A stretch of DNA of 24,884 bases, from positions 1 through 24,884 of the forward strand of contig JAYMSP010002334.1 of NCBI GenBank assembly GCA_036897095.1. Reading direction: 5' to 3'. Position 1 is the first letter of the stretch. Every line of letters starts with the position of its first letter. The DNA comes from Plantago elongata. Its lineage: Eukaryota > Streptophyta > Magnoliopsida > Lamiales > Plantaginaceae. The translations under genes and the position numbers were made by a program. The notes beneath the pieces are model-generated. The model made no database searches. It was not told where the DNA came from and saw only the letters and a program-made list of their open reading frames with translations. Shown here piece after piece: positions 1 to 8,748 of the stretch.

Positions 1-579
1 AATACATCAATTGCAAATCTCAAACTAACTACACATACTCAAACACTTCAAAATCATAAAAATCCCCAAATTTGAAAACAAGTAAGGGTTTTGCCAATTC
101 ATACCTCGATTATGAATGGAAAGATGAAATACTCGGGACGGGTGAGTTGGAGAGGCGGCAAGTCGGCGGCGAGGCGAGGCAGTGGTGACCGGCGGCGGAG
201 GAATGGAGAAGATGGAGGAGAAATTGAGAAGAATGGAGGAGAAATGGAGAAAAATGGTGGAGAATGGGGAAATGGGCATTTTCTGCCCATTTCCCGACTG
301 ATAAAAGGACCTAGCGACGGATAATATTATCCGTCGCTAAATGAATTTCTTTTTTTTTAAAAAACAAATCCGTATAATAATCTAGCGACGGATAAAATTA
401 TCCGTCACTAAATGGCGACGGATAGTTTTATCCGTCGCTACATTCAGCAACGGATAAATTATCTGCTAAATGGCGACGGATAATTTCATCCGTCGCTAGA
501 TCTAGCGATTCGTCGCTAAACTGCGTCGAATAATATCCGTCGCACTTATCCGTCGCAATTGTTGTATTTTCTTGTAGTG
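1..579 (-). mobile_element. CACTA (En/Spm) transposon terminal part, one end only
   Basis: The element ends at 579 with TTTTCTTGTAGTG, the reverse complement of CACTACAAGAAAA, the terminus shared by most plant CACTA elements. Just inside it are many copies of a subterminal word (GCGACGGAT / ATCCGTCGC) in both orientations, the usual arrangement of transposase binding sites in this superfamily. Positions 120-290 are purine- and GC-rich on the + strand (GGCGGCGAGGCG-like), which is also common next to CACTA subterminal regions. The other end lies left of the window, so length, autonomy and the 3-bp target duplication (here it would be CAA at 580-582) cannot be checked. No transposase reading frame is visible. 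Short open frames at 91-324 look like chance frames in the purine-rich stretch. Confidence 0.8.
312..544. repeat. CACTA subterminal palindromic repeat cluster
   Basis: At least five hairpin-forming units follow each other. 312-339 is a perfect 28-bp palindrome (TAGCGACGGATAAT plus its reverse complement). 383-410, 415-440 and 473-498 are near-perfect units of GCGACGGAT...ATCCGTCGC. 445-468 is more eroded. 503-518 and 523-544 are shortened. The units differ by point changes and in the AT-rich centre. In CACTA elements such words bind the TnpA-like protein; that role is inferred from the family. Confidence 0.75.
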
Positions 580-965
580 CAAGAAGGGGTAGAAGATAAC
601 TGGAATTTGAGACTTTTGTCCATTATGCTTATTTTTTACTTTTCAACTCTGCTTATTTTTAATTTTTGACCTTTGTCCAAACACCTTTTTAGATGTCCTG
701 TGGACGATTAGGTTTCTAATGATTCATAATTTATGATGAAAGTCGAATCTGAGCATAAAGTTTGACTTTTGACAAAAAGTCTAGTTTGCCCCCTTTATTT
801 AAAAATTTCTTTCAAAATATAAGTTTCATCTTATTACACATTTGTCTCAAATATTTTGCATTTTACAATATAGACAAAATACTTCAATATATTACTAAAA
901 CTTTTAAATTAAACCCCAAAGCTAATTTCATCCATCTCTTTCATAAAAAACAAATATAAAAAAAA
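580..965. other. AT-rich spacer, no gene seen
   Basis: This is AT-rich DNA between the CACTA end and palindromic island A. An open frame of 65 codons at 762-959 has no recognisable domain and is low-complexity, so I do not call it. The stretch from about 780 to 965 may be the flank of the element that carries island A, but I could not find its boundary. Confidence 0.5.
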
Positions 966-1257
966 TGGAGCTTCCATGGAAGCTCCATTGAAGCTTCATT
1001 GAAAGCTCTAAAATCGAAGCTTAGAAGCTCCGAATTCGGAGCTTTCAAGCTCAAGATATGAAGCTTCCATTGAAGCCTCATTGAAAGCTCTAAAATTGGA
1101 GCTTAGAAGCTCCGAATTCGGAGCTTTCAAGCTCAAGATAGGAAGCTTCCATGGAAGCACTGACTTGGAGCATCATGGAAGCTCGTTTCTAGAGCATCGA
1201 AGCTCCAATTTTGAAGCTTCCGTGGAAGCTCCTAGCTTGAAATTCGGAGCTTCCATG
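966..1257. repeat. Palindromic island A (GAAGCTCC/GGAGCTTC word array)
   Basis: About 290 bp are built from variants of GGAGCTTC and its reverse complement GAAGCTCC; the tetramer AGCT occurs about twenty times. 966-987 is a perfect 22-bp palindrome (TGGAGCTTCCA mirrored). AGCTCCGAATTCGGAGCT is a perfect 18-bp palindrome at 1026-1043 and recurs at 1108-1125. The island is GC-richer than its flanks, which are poly(A/T)-rich. An 87-codon frame (1081-1344) is only a translation of the repeats (recurring Gly-Ser-Phe, Ser-Ser-Phe-Glu) and is not called as a gene. The architecture matches islands B and C although the word differs. Confidence 0.85.
977..1140. repeat. 82-bp direct tandem duplication inside island A
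   Basis: 977-1058 and 1059-1140 are adjacent copies with period 82. Comparing 985-1058 with 1067-1140 (74 positions), I count three differences. The duplication is therefore young relative to the divergence of the other words in the island, and shows that the island grows by local duplication as well as by inversion. Confidence 0.85.
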
Positions 1258-2651
1258 AATGCATTAATGAAACTTTTTAACAAAAGAAATAAATGTATGA
1301 TAATACTGAAATTTAATACATTGAAGCTTATTTATTATATCTGAATATTTTTTGGCGCTAATTGTAATAAATTGAAATATGGAATTTTATTGAAAAGGGA
1401 AAAGAAAATCTCTCTCCAATGACATCATCAACAAGTTTTACTTTTGTACTTCGGTGTAAACAATGTTTTACTTCAATTCAAAATTTATCATTCTCTGTAA
1501 TATATAAAATGTTAGGGACCTAATTATTCATAGGGTATCTAAAAAGTTGCCAAGATATAAATCGCCCAACCTATAAATATTACATGAAGTTACTTAGTTG
1601 AAGTACGCAAGAAGAGCCGTAGTTGAAGTGTATCCATAACACCTTATATACTCGACAGTTTTCTATGTTATGTCTAGTTTCTTTACTAGATTAGGATAGT
1701 TAGTTCGATCCATTGCTTAGTGATTATTCATAGCTTTTACATTGTGTTTAAGCTCTGTATTCGGTTTGTAATTCATAATCATTATCTTGTATTATTTTCC
1801 TTTAAGGACGGAAGGTTATAATATATTAATCTACTTGAAACCAATCCTGATGTTCTTATTATTCCGATGTGTTCTTGATTTTCTCTTCAAATTAGCTCTT
1901 AGTGTTTAAGTGTTTAACTATTTTAGTCAATATACACTGCTTTGTTCAATATATTGAAGACACTATTTCATAGTGTTCTTAGGTACGCTGGATACACTTA
2001 TTTATATGATACTAAATTTCGTCCATACATTTTTAGGCGTAGACAACATTTGTGAAGTCCATAAAAAATCCTACAACTCACACAAAGAAGCCACGTTTGT
2101 GAAAAGCAAAAGGCCTGCTGCAAAGATGTGAAGTGTACAATTGGATGTCTTCAAGCACATTTCACAATAACTCACAGTCCTGCATTGGCCCATATTATAC
2201 CACTAATTGGTAAAGTTATGAATATGTACATGAATATTTGCATTCGTCTACATAACATAATCTTTAAAGAAGAAATGCATACTTATCTCAAACATTAAAA
2301 TTTATAAGAAATATGCCAAGGAATTTAATAACGATAATGGATTTGAAGTCGAAACAGCTATCGGGGGATATTTGATTCGTACGTCGACCCTCGATAATCA
2401 CTTTTATAAATGAATAATGACGAACAAGAAAGAAATGCACCTCACTCACCATTCTCTCCAGAATTATCTAACCGAACACATTTATACGAAGAACATTTGA
2501 TGTTTATATTCGTGATTTCTATTATAATGTTTGTTGCTCTCTGTTGTCTTTTGTATTATTGACTTCTGTTGTTTGATCAAAATAAAAAATAACATTTACA
2601 ACTCCAATTTCTTATACAACTCAATATTCTTAATAATATAACTATTATAAC
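1258..2651. other. AT-rich intergenic stretch, no gene seen
   Basis: No open frame with a recognisable domain is present. A TATA-like CTATAAATAT at about 1570-1580 is followed by a T-rich tract and a TTGTAATTC region near 1765, which could be the remains of an LTR, but I cannot find its partner, a primer-binding site or clean ends. Nothing else could be supported. Confidence 0.4.
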
Positions 2652-2995
2652 TGTTAGGAAGATTCTACGTCGGTTGTGAGAGGCTCCTACAACCAACATA
2701 TAATTTAGATAACTCTCTCTTCTAAACAAGACATCTTAAGGGATGATAACATATAATTTAGATAACTCTCTCTTCTAAACAAGACATTTTAAGAGATGAT
2801 GGTCCAACTTAATATAGTATCAGAGCAGATCCAAATCGATGATGGGTGCCTTAGACGATGATAATTTTGACTCGTTCAAAGAAGACTATGATTGCACGAG
2901 TATAGCCGACTAATCACATTCTATTCATGAAGGGGCGTGTTAAAAATTCCAACATTATTAAGTTAGATAACTTTCTTTTCGGTTAGAGACAGTTT
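2652..2995 (+). mobile_element. Probable TRIM-type LTR retroelement, 3' LTR eroded
   Basis: A short LTR-like segment begins TGTTAGGAAG (2652) and contains CGGTTGTGAGAGG, a phrase often seen in plant miniature LTR elements. At 2815-2826 TAGTATCAGAGC is one base off the tRNA-iMet primer-binding site TGGTATCAGAGC. About 110 bp later a purine run, GAAGGGGCG (2929-2937), resembles a polypurine tract and is followed by TGTTAAAAATTCC (2938), then TTAGATAACT, matching the start and middle of the first LTR. So: 5' LTR about 2652-2812, non-coding internal part, degraded 3' LTR from 2938 to about 2995. No coding capacity, as expected for a TRIM. The exact LTR 3' end is uncertain because no clean CA is seen. 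Confidence 0.55.
2696..2801 (+). repeat. 53-bp tandem duplication within the TRIM LTR
   Basis: 2696-2748 and 2749-2801 are head-to-tail copies of a 53-bp segment starting ACATATAATTTAGATAACTC. I count three base differences. It is confined to the first LTR; the second LTR fragment shows at most one copy. Confidence 0.9.
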
Positions 2996-3172
2996 TTGAT
3001 TGAGATAGAAAGTATCCCGATAACACAAAAGAAAAGGATCAAGCATTTTCACTACCGTCCATTTCTATGAAATTGTATTTGAATATGATGTCTATGGGAA
3101 TTTTCAGTAAACTTCCTTATGGAAGTAGTTAGTATTATAGGTAGGGTACACTATTATTTCCTAGTAATTCCT

Positions 3173-3178
3173 AGTCAA
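3173..3178 (-). promoter_or_regulatory. W-box (TTGACT) upstream of the NLR
   Basis: AGTCAA on the + strand reads TTGACT on the - strand, the TTGAC[C/T] core bound by WRKY factors. It lies about 70 bp upstream of the candidate TATA box and about 205 bp upstream of the start codon. WRKY control of an immune receptor would fit, but the word is short and may be by chance. Confidence 0.35.
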
Positions 3179-3241
3179 CTTCACTTATGGTCGTCTTACA
3201 AAACTCCAAGCCTGCAATTGCAAGGCAAGTAGACAAGTTGT

Positions 3242-3249
3242 TATATACC
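3242..3249 (+). promoter_or_regulatory. Candidate TATA box of the NLR gene
   Basis: TATATACC lies about 134 bp upstream of the ATG at 3383. This places a transcription start near 3270-3285 and a leader of about 100 nt that is rich in CTA and CT (CTACTACTACTAACTACT near 3315-3335), as in many plant 5' UTRs. No competing upstream ATG open into the coding frame was seen. Confidence 0.4.
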
Positions 3250-3382
3250 CACATTTGGATCTAATCCCATCTAACATGTACAAGAACACCTCAATAGTCA
3301 GTCATTACTCATACCTACTACTACTACTAACTACTATCTTCTCTTTGAAAACTTAAACCTCAACTGAACATAGCAAACCAAG

Positions 3383-6300
3383 ATGGAAGCGTCAGTAGAG
3401 TTCCTGTTAGGAAACTTGAAGCAACTTGTAATCCACCACCACGACCTGATAACGGGAGCCGAAAACGAGCTGGAGATGTTGAAGGGGGAGCTGGAGAAGT
3501 TCAAGGCGATATTGAACGAGGCGTCGCGAAAGCACAAGAAGGACGAGATATTCAAGAAATGGGAGAGGGACATAAGGGAAGCAGTTTACGATATCGAAGA
3601 CACGATAGACACTTGTGTGACACACACGATTGCGGAGAGAGCGAAACGAGCGTCACAGATAAGGAACCTGTTCAAGATCGGGACACGAATTAACCTTGCC
3701 ACGGCGGTTAGGGCCATCAGGGAAGAGAAGGTCAAGCCTCTCATTGTTCGGGCTACCGTTGACTTTACTAACAGAGTTGTTGCCGATCAGATGGATGATA
3801 GAGTTGAACAAGCTAGGGAGATTCGCCAAAAGGTAGCCTTTCTACTTACATTCATTCATTTTTACTAGACCTATTTACTATCGGTCAATTACTCGTTCTG
3901 ATCCTAAAAGCACTCACTCAACCATTTTTAAAACGAAAAATATTTCACTTATAGCTGAACGAAAGGAGTAATATCTATGAATTATTTATTTATTTTAATT
4001 TCCTTAATTAAATAGTATCTCACAAACTCTTAATAGATCTAACAACAACCCGCAACTTAGTAACTAGGAACTTATCTGCATTTATGAGTTGAATAGTATT
4101 CGGATAAGATTACAGTTTGGTCCTGGTCAATGTTTTGCCTTCATTATTTACATTACTTCTGTTTTTGCACCCAATATTATCATACTCCGATTGTGCCTAA
4201 TTTAATTTTCTGTGAGACAGAACATGAATTTAAAGCAATGTAATAAAATAATATATATTTATTAAAGTAATAATAAAAATAAAGTGAGAGAAACTAACAT
4301 GGATCAATTTAAAATCTTAAAATATTATAATGAACTGTGGAGTTCAAATATTTTCAAAGAAATGGAAATTTGAATCAGAGACGGGTAAAAAAAAATACGA
4401 TAATTTAAATTAAGGACGAAAAGAGTGTTTATTTTTTTAACATTAAATCTTTTTACAGCTATACTCGGAAAAGAGTGTTTACAAGAGCATTTACATTCAG
4501 TAGACCTCTCCGAAATGTATTTCACTTCACAACCATACTGCCTCAAATTCAACGCACAAACTCTATAGTTGATACAATAAATCATCTCTCTGGTTTTATA
4601 ATGCCATAAGTTTTATGATGGGATTAGGAATGTGACATTAAATGTTGAGGGCCTCTTTTACTTCATATAAAATTACTAGAAATTCAAATGTAACATTTAA
4701 TCTTAAGATGAGTTATCCATGGGTATCTTAAAATCCAACCTAAAATTTAAGAGAACTGCAGCCATATGTTTGAACATATTTTTTTTTATTGTATTGGTAG
4801 TTGGTACACACAAGTTTCAGTTGTAAACACTTAAAAGTTATTTTCATTCAAAAGTCCAACAAATTACAAATGTATCTGCAAATATCCATATAGTCATGAG
4901 ATTTCCTTCAAGTAAGCTATTTATTTTGATCAAGAATTACAGTATAAAAGATCTAGTTAAAACTGATTAAAATTTTAATTCTATACCAATCAGTATAAAT
5001 ATAAAATATACTGTTAATATGAATAACTATAGACACTTTTCTTATTTTAGAAATTAAAAATGGAACAGATGAACTAAAATTAATGCATTGTGCTATAAAT
5101 ACTATTGAGGATCATCAAGTCTAAAAGTCCCCTGTTTACTTCAATATTTATTCTGTTTGACAATCATTCCCATTTTATCATTTTTGTTTTATGGATAAAT
5201 CTTTCTATTTTTATTTTTAATAATCTTTGCATTATGCATGGTTCTAAATTAAGAATTCAATAGTCCTGACTTACCAATTTCCTAAGAGAGACTTAGCAGT
5301 TTCTTGCCTGATGATATACCTTACTAGTTCCTAGCACTGTGCCATGTCCCTCCATGACATTGCATTGCATTACATTTCTGAGATGGTCTTAACTTTTCTA
5401 TGTAACATTTTCTACAGAAAACTCGAAACATAGTTGGTTTTGAAGAAGAGGCTACTCATTTTATCAACTTCCTTAATAATGATTCGGAGAAGCTAGGAAT
5501 CGCTTCAATAGTTGGTATGGCTGGCCTTGGAAAAACTACATTGGCATGGAAAATTTTCGAGGACAAAGATATCAAATATGAGTTTCCGATCAAAATATGG
5601 GTAAATGTTTCCGAGAATCCAAACATCAAAAATGTGCTTCTGACTATTCTCAGCAAGTATACTACAAATCCACTCCCTCCATACATTTCCCTTGATGGCA
5701 TAAAGGATAAGGTGAGAGAATATCTAAAGGCCGGGAAGTTTTTCATAGTCATGGACGATGTGTGGACGTCTGACGTGTGGGACAAGATCAAAGGTATCTT
5801 CCCAAAGGATAACAAGTCTGGCAGAATTTTGGTCACGACTCGCAATAATGATGTGGCAAAAATAACATGTACTGGCAGCCCTCATTACCTGAGGTTTCTG
5901 AATCCGGACGAGAGTTGGCAGCTTCTCCAGTACGAAGTGTATGGAGAGCTCGATGTTGTGCCTTCGGAATTGAAGAACGTTGGTCGCGTTATAGCAACCG
6001 TTTGTGATGGTCTTCCACTGTCTCTTGTAGTCATTGGAGGTATTTTGGTTGAGAAAAACGCAAGAATAGGTGATGACGTATTGGCAATAAAGAGCGAGTG
6101 GGAAGATGTATCTACGAGCATGAAACCAAATCTAGTTGCGGGAGACAGGAAGCAACTGTTGGCGAGTATCATATCACTGAGCTATGAAAAACTGCCCTAT
6201 GAATTGAAGAATTGCTTTCTGTACTTGGGCATGTTTCCAGAAGATGCTGACATTCCTGTGAAGAAGATTATCCGGCTATGGATTGCAGAAGGGTTCATAC

Positions 6301-7619
6301 AAGAAAGAAGAGGAAGGAGCTTGGAGCAAACTGCATTTGACAACTTGAAAGAGCTTATCAATCGGAGTCTAGTCATGGTTCAGAAACGCAAGCCTGACGG
6401 TGAAATCAAAATCTGCAACATTCATGACTCTGTACGTGAGATTTGTAAGGAGGAAGCGCAGTTCAATAATCTGAACTTGTTCCATGAAATCAGCAGGACC
6501 AAACAAAGTGGTTTCGAACAGCATGATATTATAGAAAAATGCAGACGTCTTTGTCTTCATTCCTATGCCCACGATTTCTTCTTGGGGAAACCAAAGCTCC
6601 CGATTGCTCGTTCTTTCCTATCATTCTCTCAGTCTGTTGTGCAATTGGTCGCACATGATATGTCAACTGTCACTGATAGCTTCGGTTTGCTGAGAGTTTA
6701 TGAGGCCAAAAATATAAAGTTCCCTAAATTCCCCAAAAAGCTTGTTCAGCTACTTCACTTGAGATACCTCACTTTGGTAGTAGCTACAGAACTCAGGGCT
6801 CTTCCAGAAATCATGACTGACCTCTGGAATTTGCAAACACTTTTAGTCGATACTGCAGCTCGTACACTTGACTTCAAAGGAGATATATGGAAGATGACGC
6901 AGCTGAGGCATTTCAAGACAAAAGCGGCTATTACTCTTAGAAAGGATGGGTGTGAAGGCGGCCTGAACCTCCAAACGCTTAGTAGACTGTCACCTAACAG
7001 TTGCACAGAAGAAGTTTTCACCAAGGCGAAGAACCTGATCACGTTAGGCATCCAAGGCGATCTGAATGACTGTTCATATGCCAATTTCTTGAACAAATTG
7101 AGAAGTCTCAACAAGTTGAAGTTAGTGTATGAACTTACACAAGCAGTGGCATCTGAAAGGCCTCTGCAACGCCTCCCTGACTTCAACAAGTTCCCAACCA
7201 ACCTCAAGATTCTTGTAGTGAGTCATACTTACTTAGATTGGAAGGAGATGGACACTACACTGTCAAAGCTCGCTTCTCTGGAAGTGCTGAAGCTTAAAGA
7301 AAATGCATTTGAGGGGAACTCCTGGGAATCAGTCGGTGGTGGTTTTTATCATCTCGTGCGTTTGCACATTGAAAGGACAGATGTTTTGACTTGGACAGTC
7401 AGGGAGAATTCGTTTCCAGAATTGAGGTGTCTGTACCTTGTTAACTGTGAGCAACTACTGGAAGTACCATCAGGCCTAACAGAAAAGCTCGAATCACTGA
7501 ACATGGAACGTGTTACTGCAGGAGCAGTTAAATCTGCTATATCGATTGACATGATGAAACAAGAAGAGAGAAAGACATTCAAGCTCGACATTGCCCCTGC
7601 AGACAGGCTAAAGGCTTAA
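3383..7619 (+). CDS. CC-NB-LRR immune receptor (R1A/R1B-like NLR), two exons, intact
   Basis: Intracellular disease-resistance receptor. The model joins 3383-3832 to 5418-7619 (883 residues). Exon 1 is exactly 150 codons ending AAG|GTAGCC; exon 2 starts after TTTTCTACAG, phase 0, and reads through to TAA at 7617. Residues 1-150 form an Rx-type coiled coil with an EDVID-like motif (IEDTID, 71-76). NB-ARC follows: P-loop GMAGLGKTT (183-191), RNBS-A (WVNVSE, 211-216), kinase-2 KFFIVMDDVW (257-266), RNBS-B GRILVTTRN (285-293), GLPL (348-351), RNBS-D CFLYLGMFPED (416-426), and an MHD position reading IHD (485-487). Irregular leucine-rich repeats run from about 575 to 840, and a short charged tail ends the protein. 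No integrated decoy domain, frameshift or internal stop is seen. Length is typical of the family. Taking ATG 5517 as the start would lose the coiled coil and the first P-loop glycine, so the two-exon model is preferred. The pathogen recognised cannot be read from sequence. Confidence 0.9.
3833..5417 (+). other. NLR intron between coiled coil and NB-ARC exons
   Basis: The donor AAG|GTAGCC and acceptor TTTTCTACAG|AAA bound a 1585-nt phase-0 intron. It is AT-rich, with no convincing gene or complete transposon. An 86-codon frame on the - strand (4325-4585) has no domain. The coding sense before and after the junction (RQK | KTRNIVGFEE) is what R1-like proteins show between the coiled coil and the pre-P-loop VGF/VGL motif, which supports the junction. 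Confidence 0.85.
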
Positions 7620-7637
7620 TTCGTACATCTTCAGCAG

Positions 7638-7803
7638 GTCAGTTAGATTTTTTTTTCCATTGCTATAGTGTATTTATGTTGTCTTTCGCAGGATATATTG
7701 ATAGTCAGGGGCGAAGCCAGGAATAAATTTTACACGACCTCACTCTTCTTGATACATCATGCATGTATACTTACATTTCGAAATATATTGTTGATATGTG
7801 CAG
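7638..7803 (+). other. Probable 3' UTR intron of the NLR
   Basis: Nineteen nt after the stop codon, TCAGCAG|GTCAGT is a good plant donor. The acceptor could be TGTGCAG ending at 7803 (166-nt intron) or TTTCGCAG ending at 7691 (54 nt, short for a plant). Related receptors are often annotated with 3' UTR introns. Only a transcript would settle it. An intron more than 50 nt beyond a stop can trigger nonsense-mediated decay; here the junction is only 19-20 nt from the stop. Confidence 0.4.
7706..7724 (+). mobile_element. hAT-like terminal fragment (CAGGGGCGAAGCCAGG)
   Basis: CAGGGGCGAAGCCAGGAAT closely matches the CAGGGGCGGAGCCAGG terminus seen on many plant non-autonomous hAT elements. No opposite terminus (CCTGGCTTCGCCCCTG) is found downstream in the window, so this looks like a truncated end, lying within the putative 3' UTR intron of the NLR. 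Confidence 0.45.
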
Positions 7804-8341
7804 GAAGGATTAATCATCGATCCAGTGAAGCTGTTAACGGCTTGACGCTTGGATGGTCATGATTATTGATCTCCTATCATGTTCTTCTTCAGTTAATTAT
7901 GTTTTGTTCAAATAAGATCTCATGAGAATTGAGATCATTTCCCTTTTCATTTTACATTTTTGCACGCTTCCTGCTGGATTTCATTGTCAAATAAGCTATG
8001 TATGCAGTGTCATTCATTGTCTCTTTGCATAAACTGCATGTCCTGGTTATTACTTATGAACCATTATTGAATATTGGCTGAATTTGAGAGTTTATTGTAC
8101 AATAATATACTTATATTACTCTAAGGAATTTGGGATATCATCGATCATTACGTTAATATGGTATCAGTTGGTAATACATATCTCAATGGAAATAAGTTTT
8201 GTAAATGATGACTTTGAATTCTTATAGTGAAAATCATCTCTCTCTAGGAGATTGAGTTCTAGTAAATCTCATCATTTTCATTCCATAACCCTAAAAAGAG
8301 ATGAGTGTTTCTGTGAGGTCAGTTCAATTTAATTCGGAGAG
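7804..8341. other. NLR 3' flank, no further gene seen
   Basis: Probably begins with the last UTR exon of the NLR and then becomes plain AT-rich intergenic DNA. ATATGGTATCAGTTGG at about 8155-8170 resembles a tRNA-iMet primer site but diverges after TATCAG, and no LTR could be matched to it. Confidence 0.4.
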
Positions 8342-8410
8342 TTTTTTTTTTTTTTGGAAACGGTAAAGGTGACTCGAACCCCGATCAATTGGTTGGAGGT
8401 GAGCTACATA
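8342..8410 (-). mobile_element. SINE-like tRNA-derived fragment with poly(A)
   Basis: Read on the - strand, GTAGCTCACC is followed after 21 nt by GGGGTTCGAGTCACC, which contains a good RNA polymerase III B-box (GGTTCGANNC), and the unit ends in an uninterrupted run of 14 A (T at 8342-8355). GTAGCTCA resembles the tRNA A-box. The order A-box-like, B-box, A-tail fits a short tRNA-derived SINE or its 5' truncated remnant. No target duplication was found. Confidence 0.45.
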
Positions 8411-8458
8411 CACTTCGTTGTCATTTTGATTTCGACAGTTGTCCAGACTCTAGATCTA

Positions 8459-8668
8459 GGCTCTGTCTGGCAAAACTAGTTGAAAATATAGTTGGTAGAT
8501 GAAAAGGTAGCCGGTAGCTTCTTTTTTTTTCTTTCAATAAGCTAACTTGGTTACCTTAACAAATCAGCTAGCTTGTTTAATAAGTTGTGCGTACATGTAA
8601 CGAGCATTTTATAAAAAAAACTCATTGAGATGAAAACTTAACTGAAAATTTAGTGTTAAACCGAGCCC
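8459..8668. mobile_element. Tourist-like (PIF/Harbinger) MITE
   Basis: The left end GGCTCTGTCTGGCAAAACTAG resembles the GGGCTCTGTTTGGC terminus of Tourist-type MITEs, and the right end GAGCCCTAA reads TTAGGGCTC on the other strand. About 210 bp, AT-rich, non-coding, with short internal repeats of GTAGCTGG-like words. TTA/CTA flanks fit the 3-bp TTA duplication of the superfamily, imperfectly. A related phrase (TTTTTTTCAACGAGCTAACTT) occurs near 19295-19320. Confidence 0.45.
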
Positions 8669-8686
8669 TAATCACAAGGCTTTGGT

Positions 8687-8701
8687 AAGTAAGTTAGTTT
8701 G
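8687..8701. repeat. Target-site duplication of the LINE, 3' copy
   Basis: AAGTAAGTTAGTTTG directly abuts the A-tail of the LINE (poly-T at 8702-8713) and matches 12 of 15 positions with AAGTCAGCTTGTTTG at 15691-15705, exactly where the 5' end of a full-length element is expected. The three mismatches suggest an old insertion. Confidence 0.55.
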
Positions 8702-8748
8702 TTTTTTTTTTTTAACATAAACAAGCTACATTAACTAATTAAGCAGAA

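Noticed and set aside
91..324. 77-codon open frame, basic and Glu/Gly-rich
   Set aside because: It lies in the purine-rich part of the CACTA end. Its composition follows the repeat (GGAGAAATGGAGAA), and there is no domain.
966..1257. CRISPR-like array
   Set aside because: The repeats are contiguous palindromes without uniform spacers, no cas genes are present, and the DNA is plant nuclear.
1081..1344. 87-codon open frame through island A
   Set aside because: It is a translation of GAAGCTCC/GGAGCTTC words; other frames are equally repeat-driven, so there is no evidence for a protein.
3334..3625. Open frames on the - strand opposite NLR exon 1
   Set aside because: They are shadows of the GC-balanced coding exon. 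The + strand encodes a clear Rx-type coiled coil.
4325..4585. 86-codon frame on the - strand within the NLR intron
   Set aside because: Cys/Tyr-rich translation with no domain, in AT-rich intron sequence; chance is sufficient.
5517..7619. NLR read as a single-exon gene starting at ATG 5517
   Set aside because: It would begin inside the P-loop and lack the coiled coil. A splice acceptor at 5417 and an in-frame upstream extension (KTRNIVGFEEE) give a complete protein with exon 1.
8155..8170. ATATGGTATCAGTTGG as a retrotransposon primer-binding site
   Set aside because: It matches only the first nine bases of the tRNA-iMet site, and no LTR end or partner is nearby.
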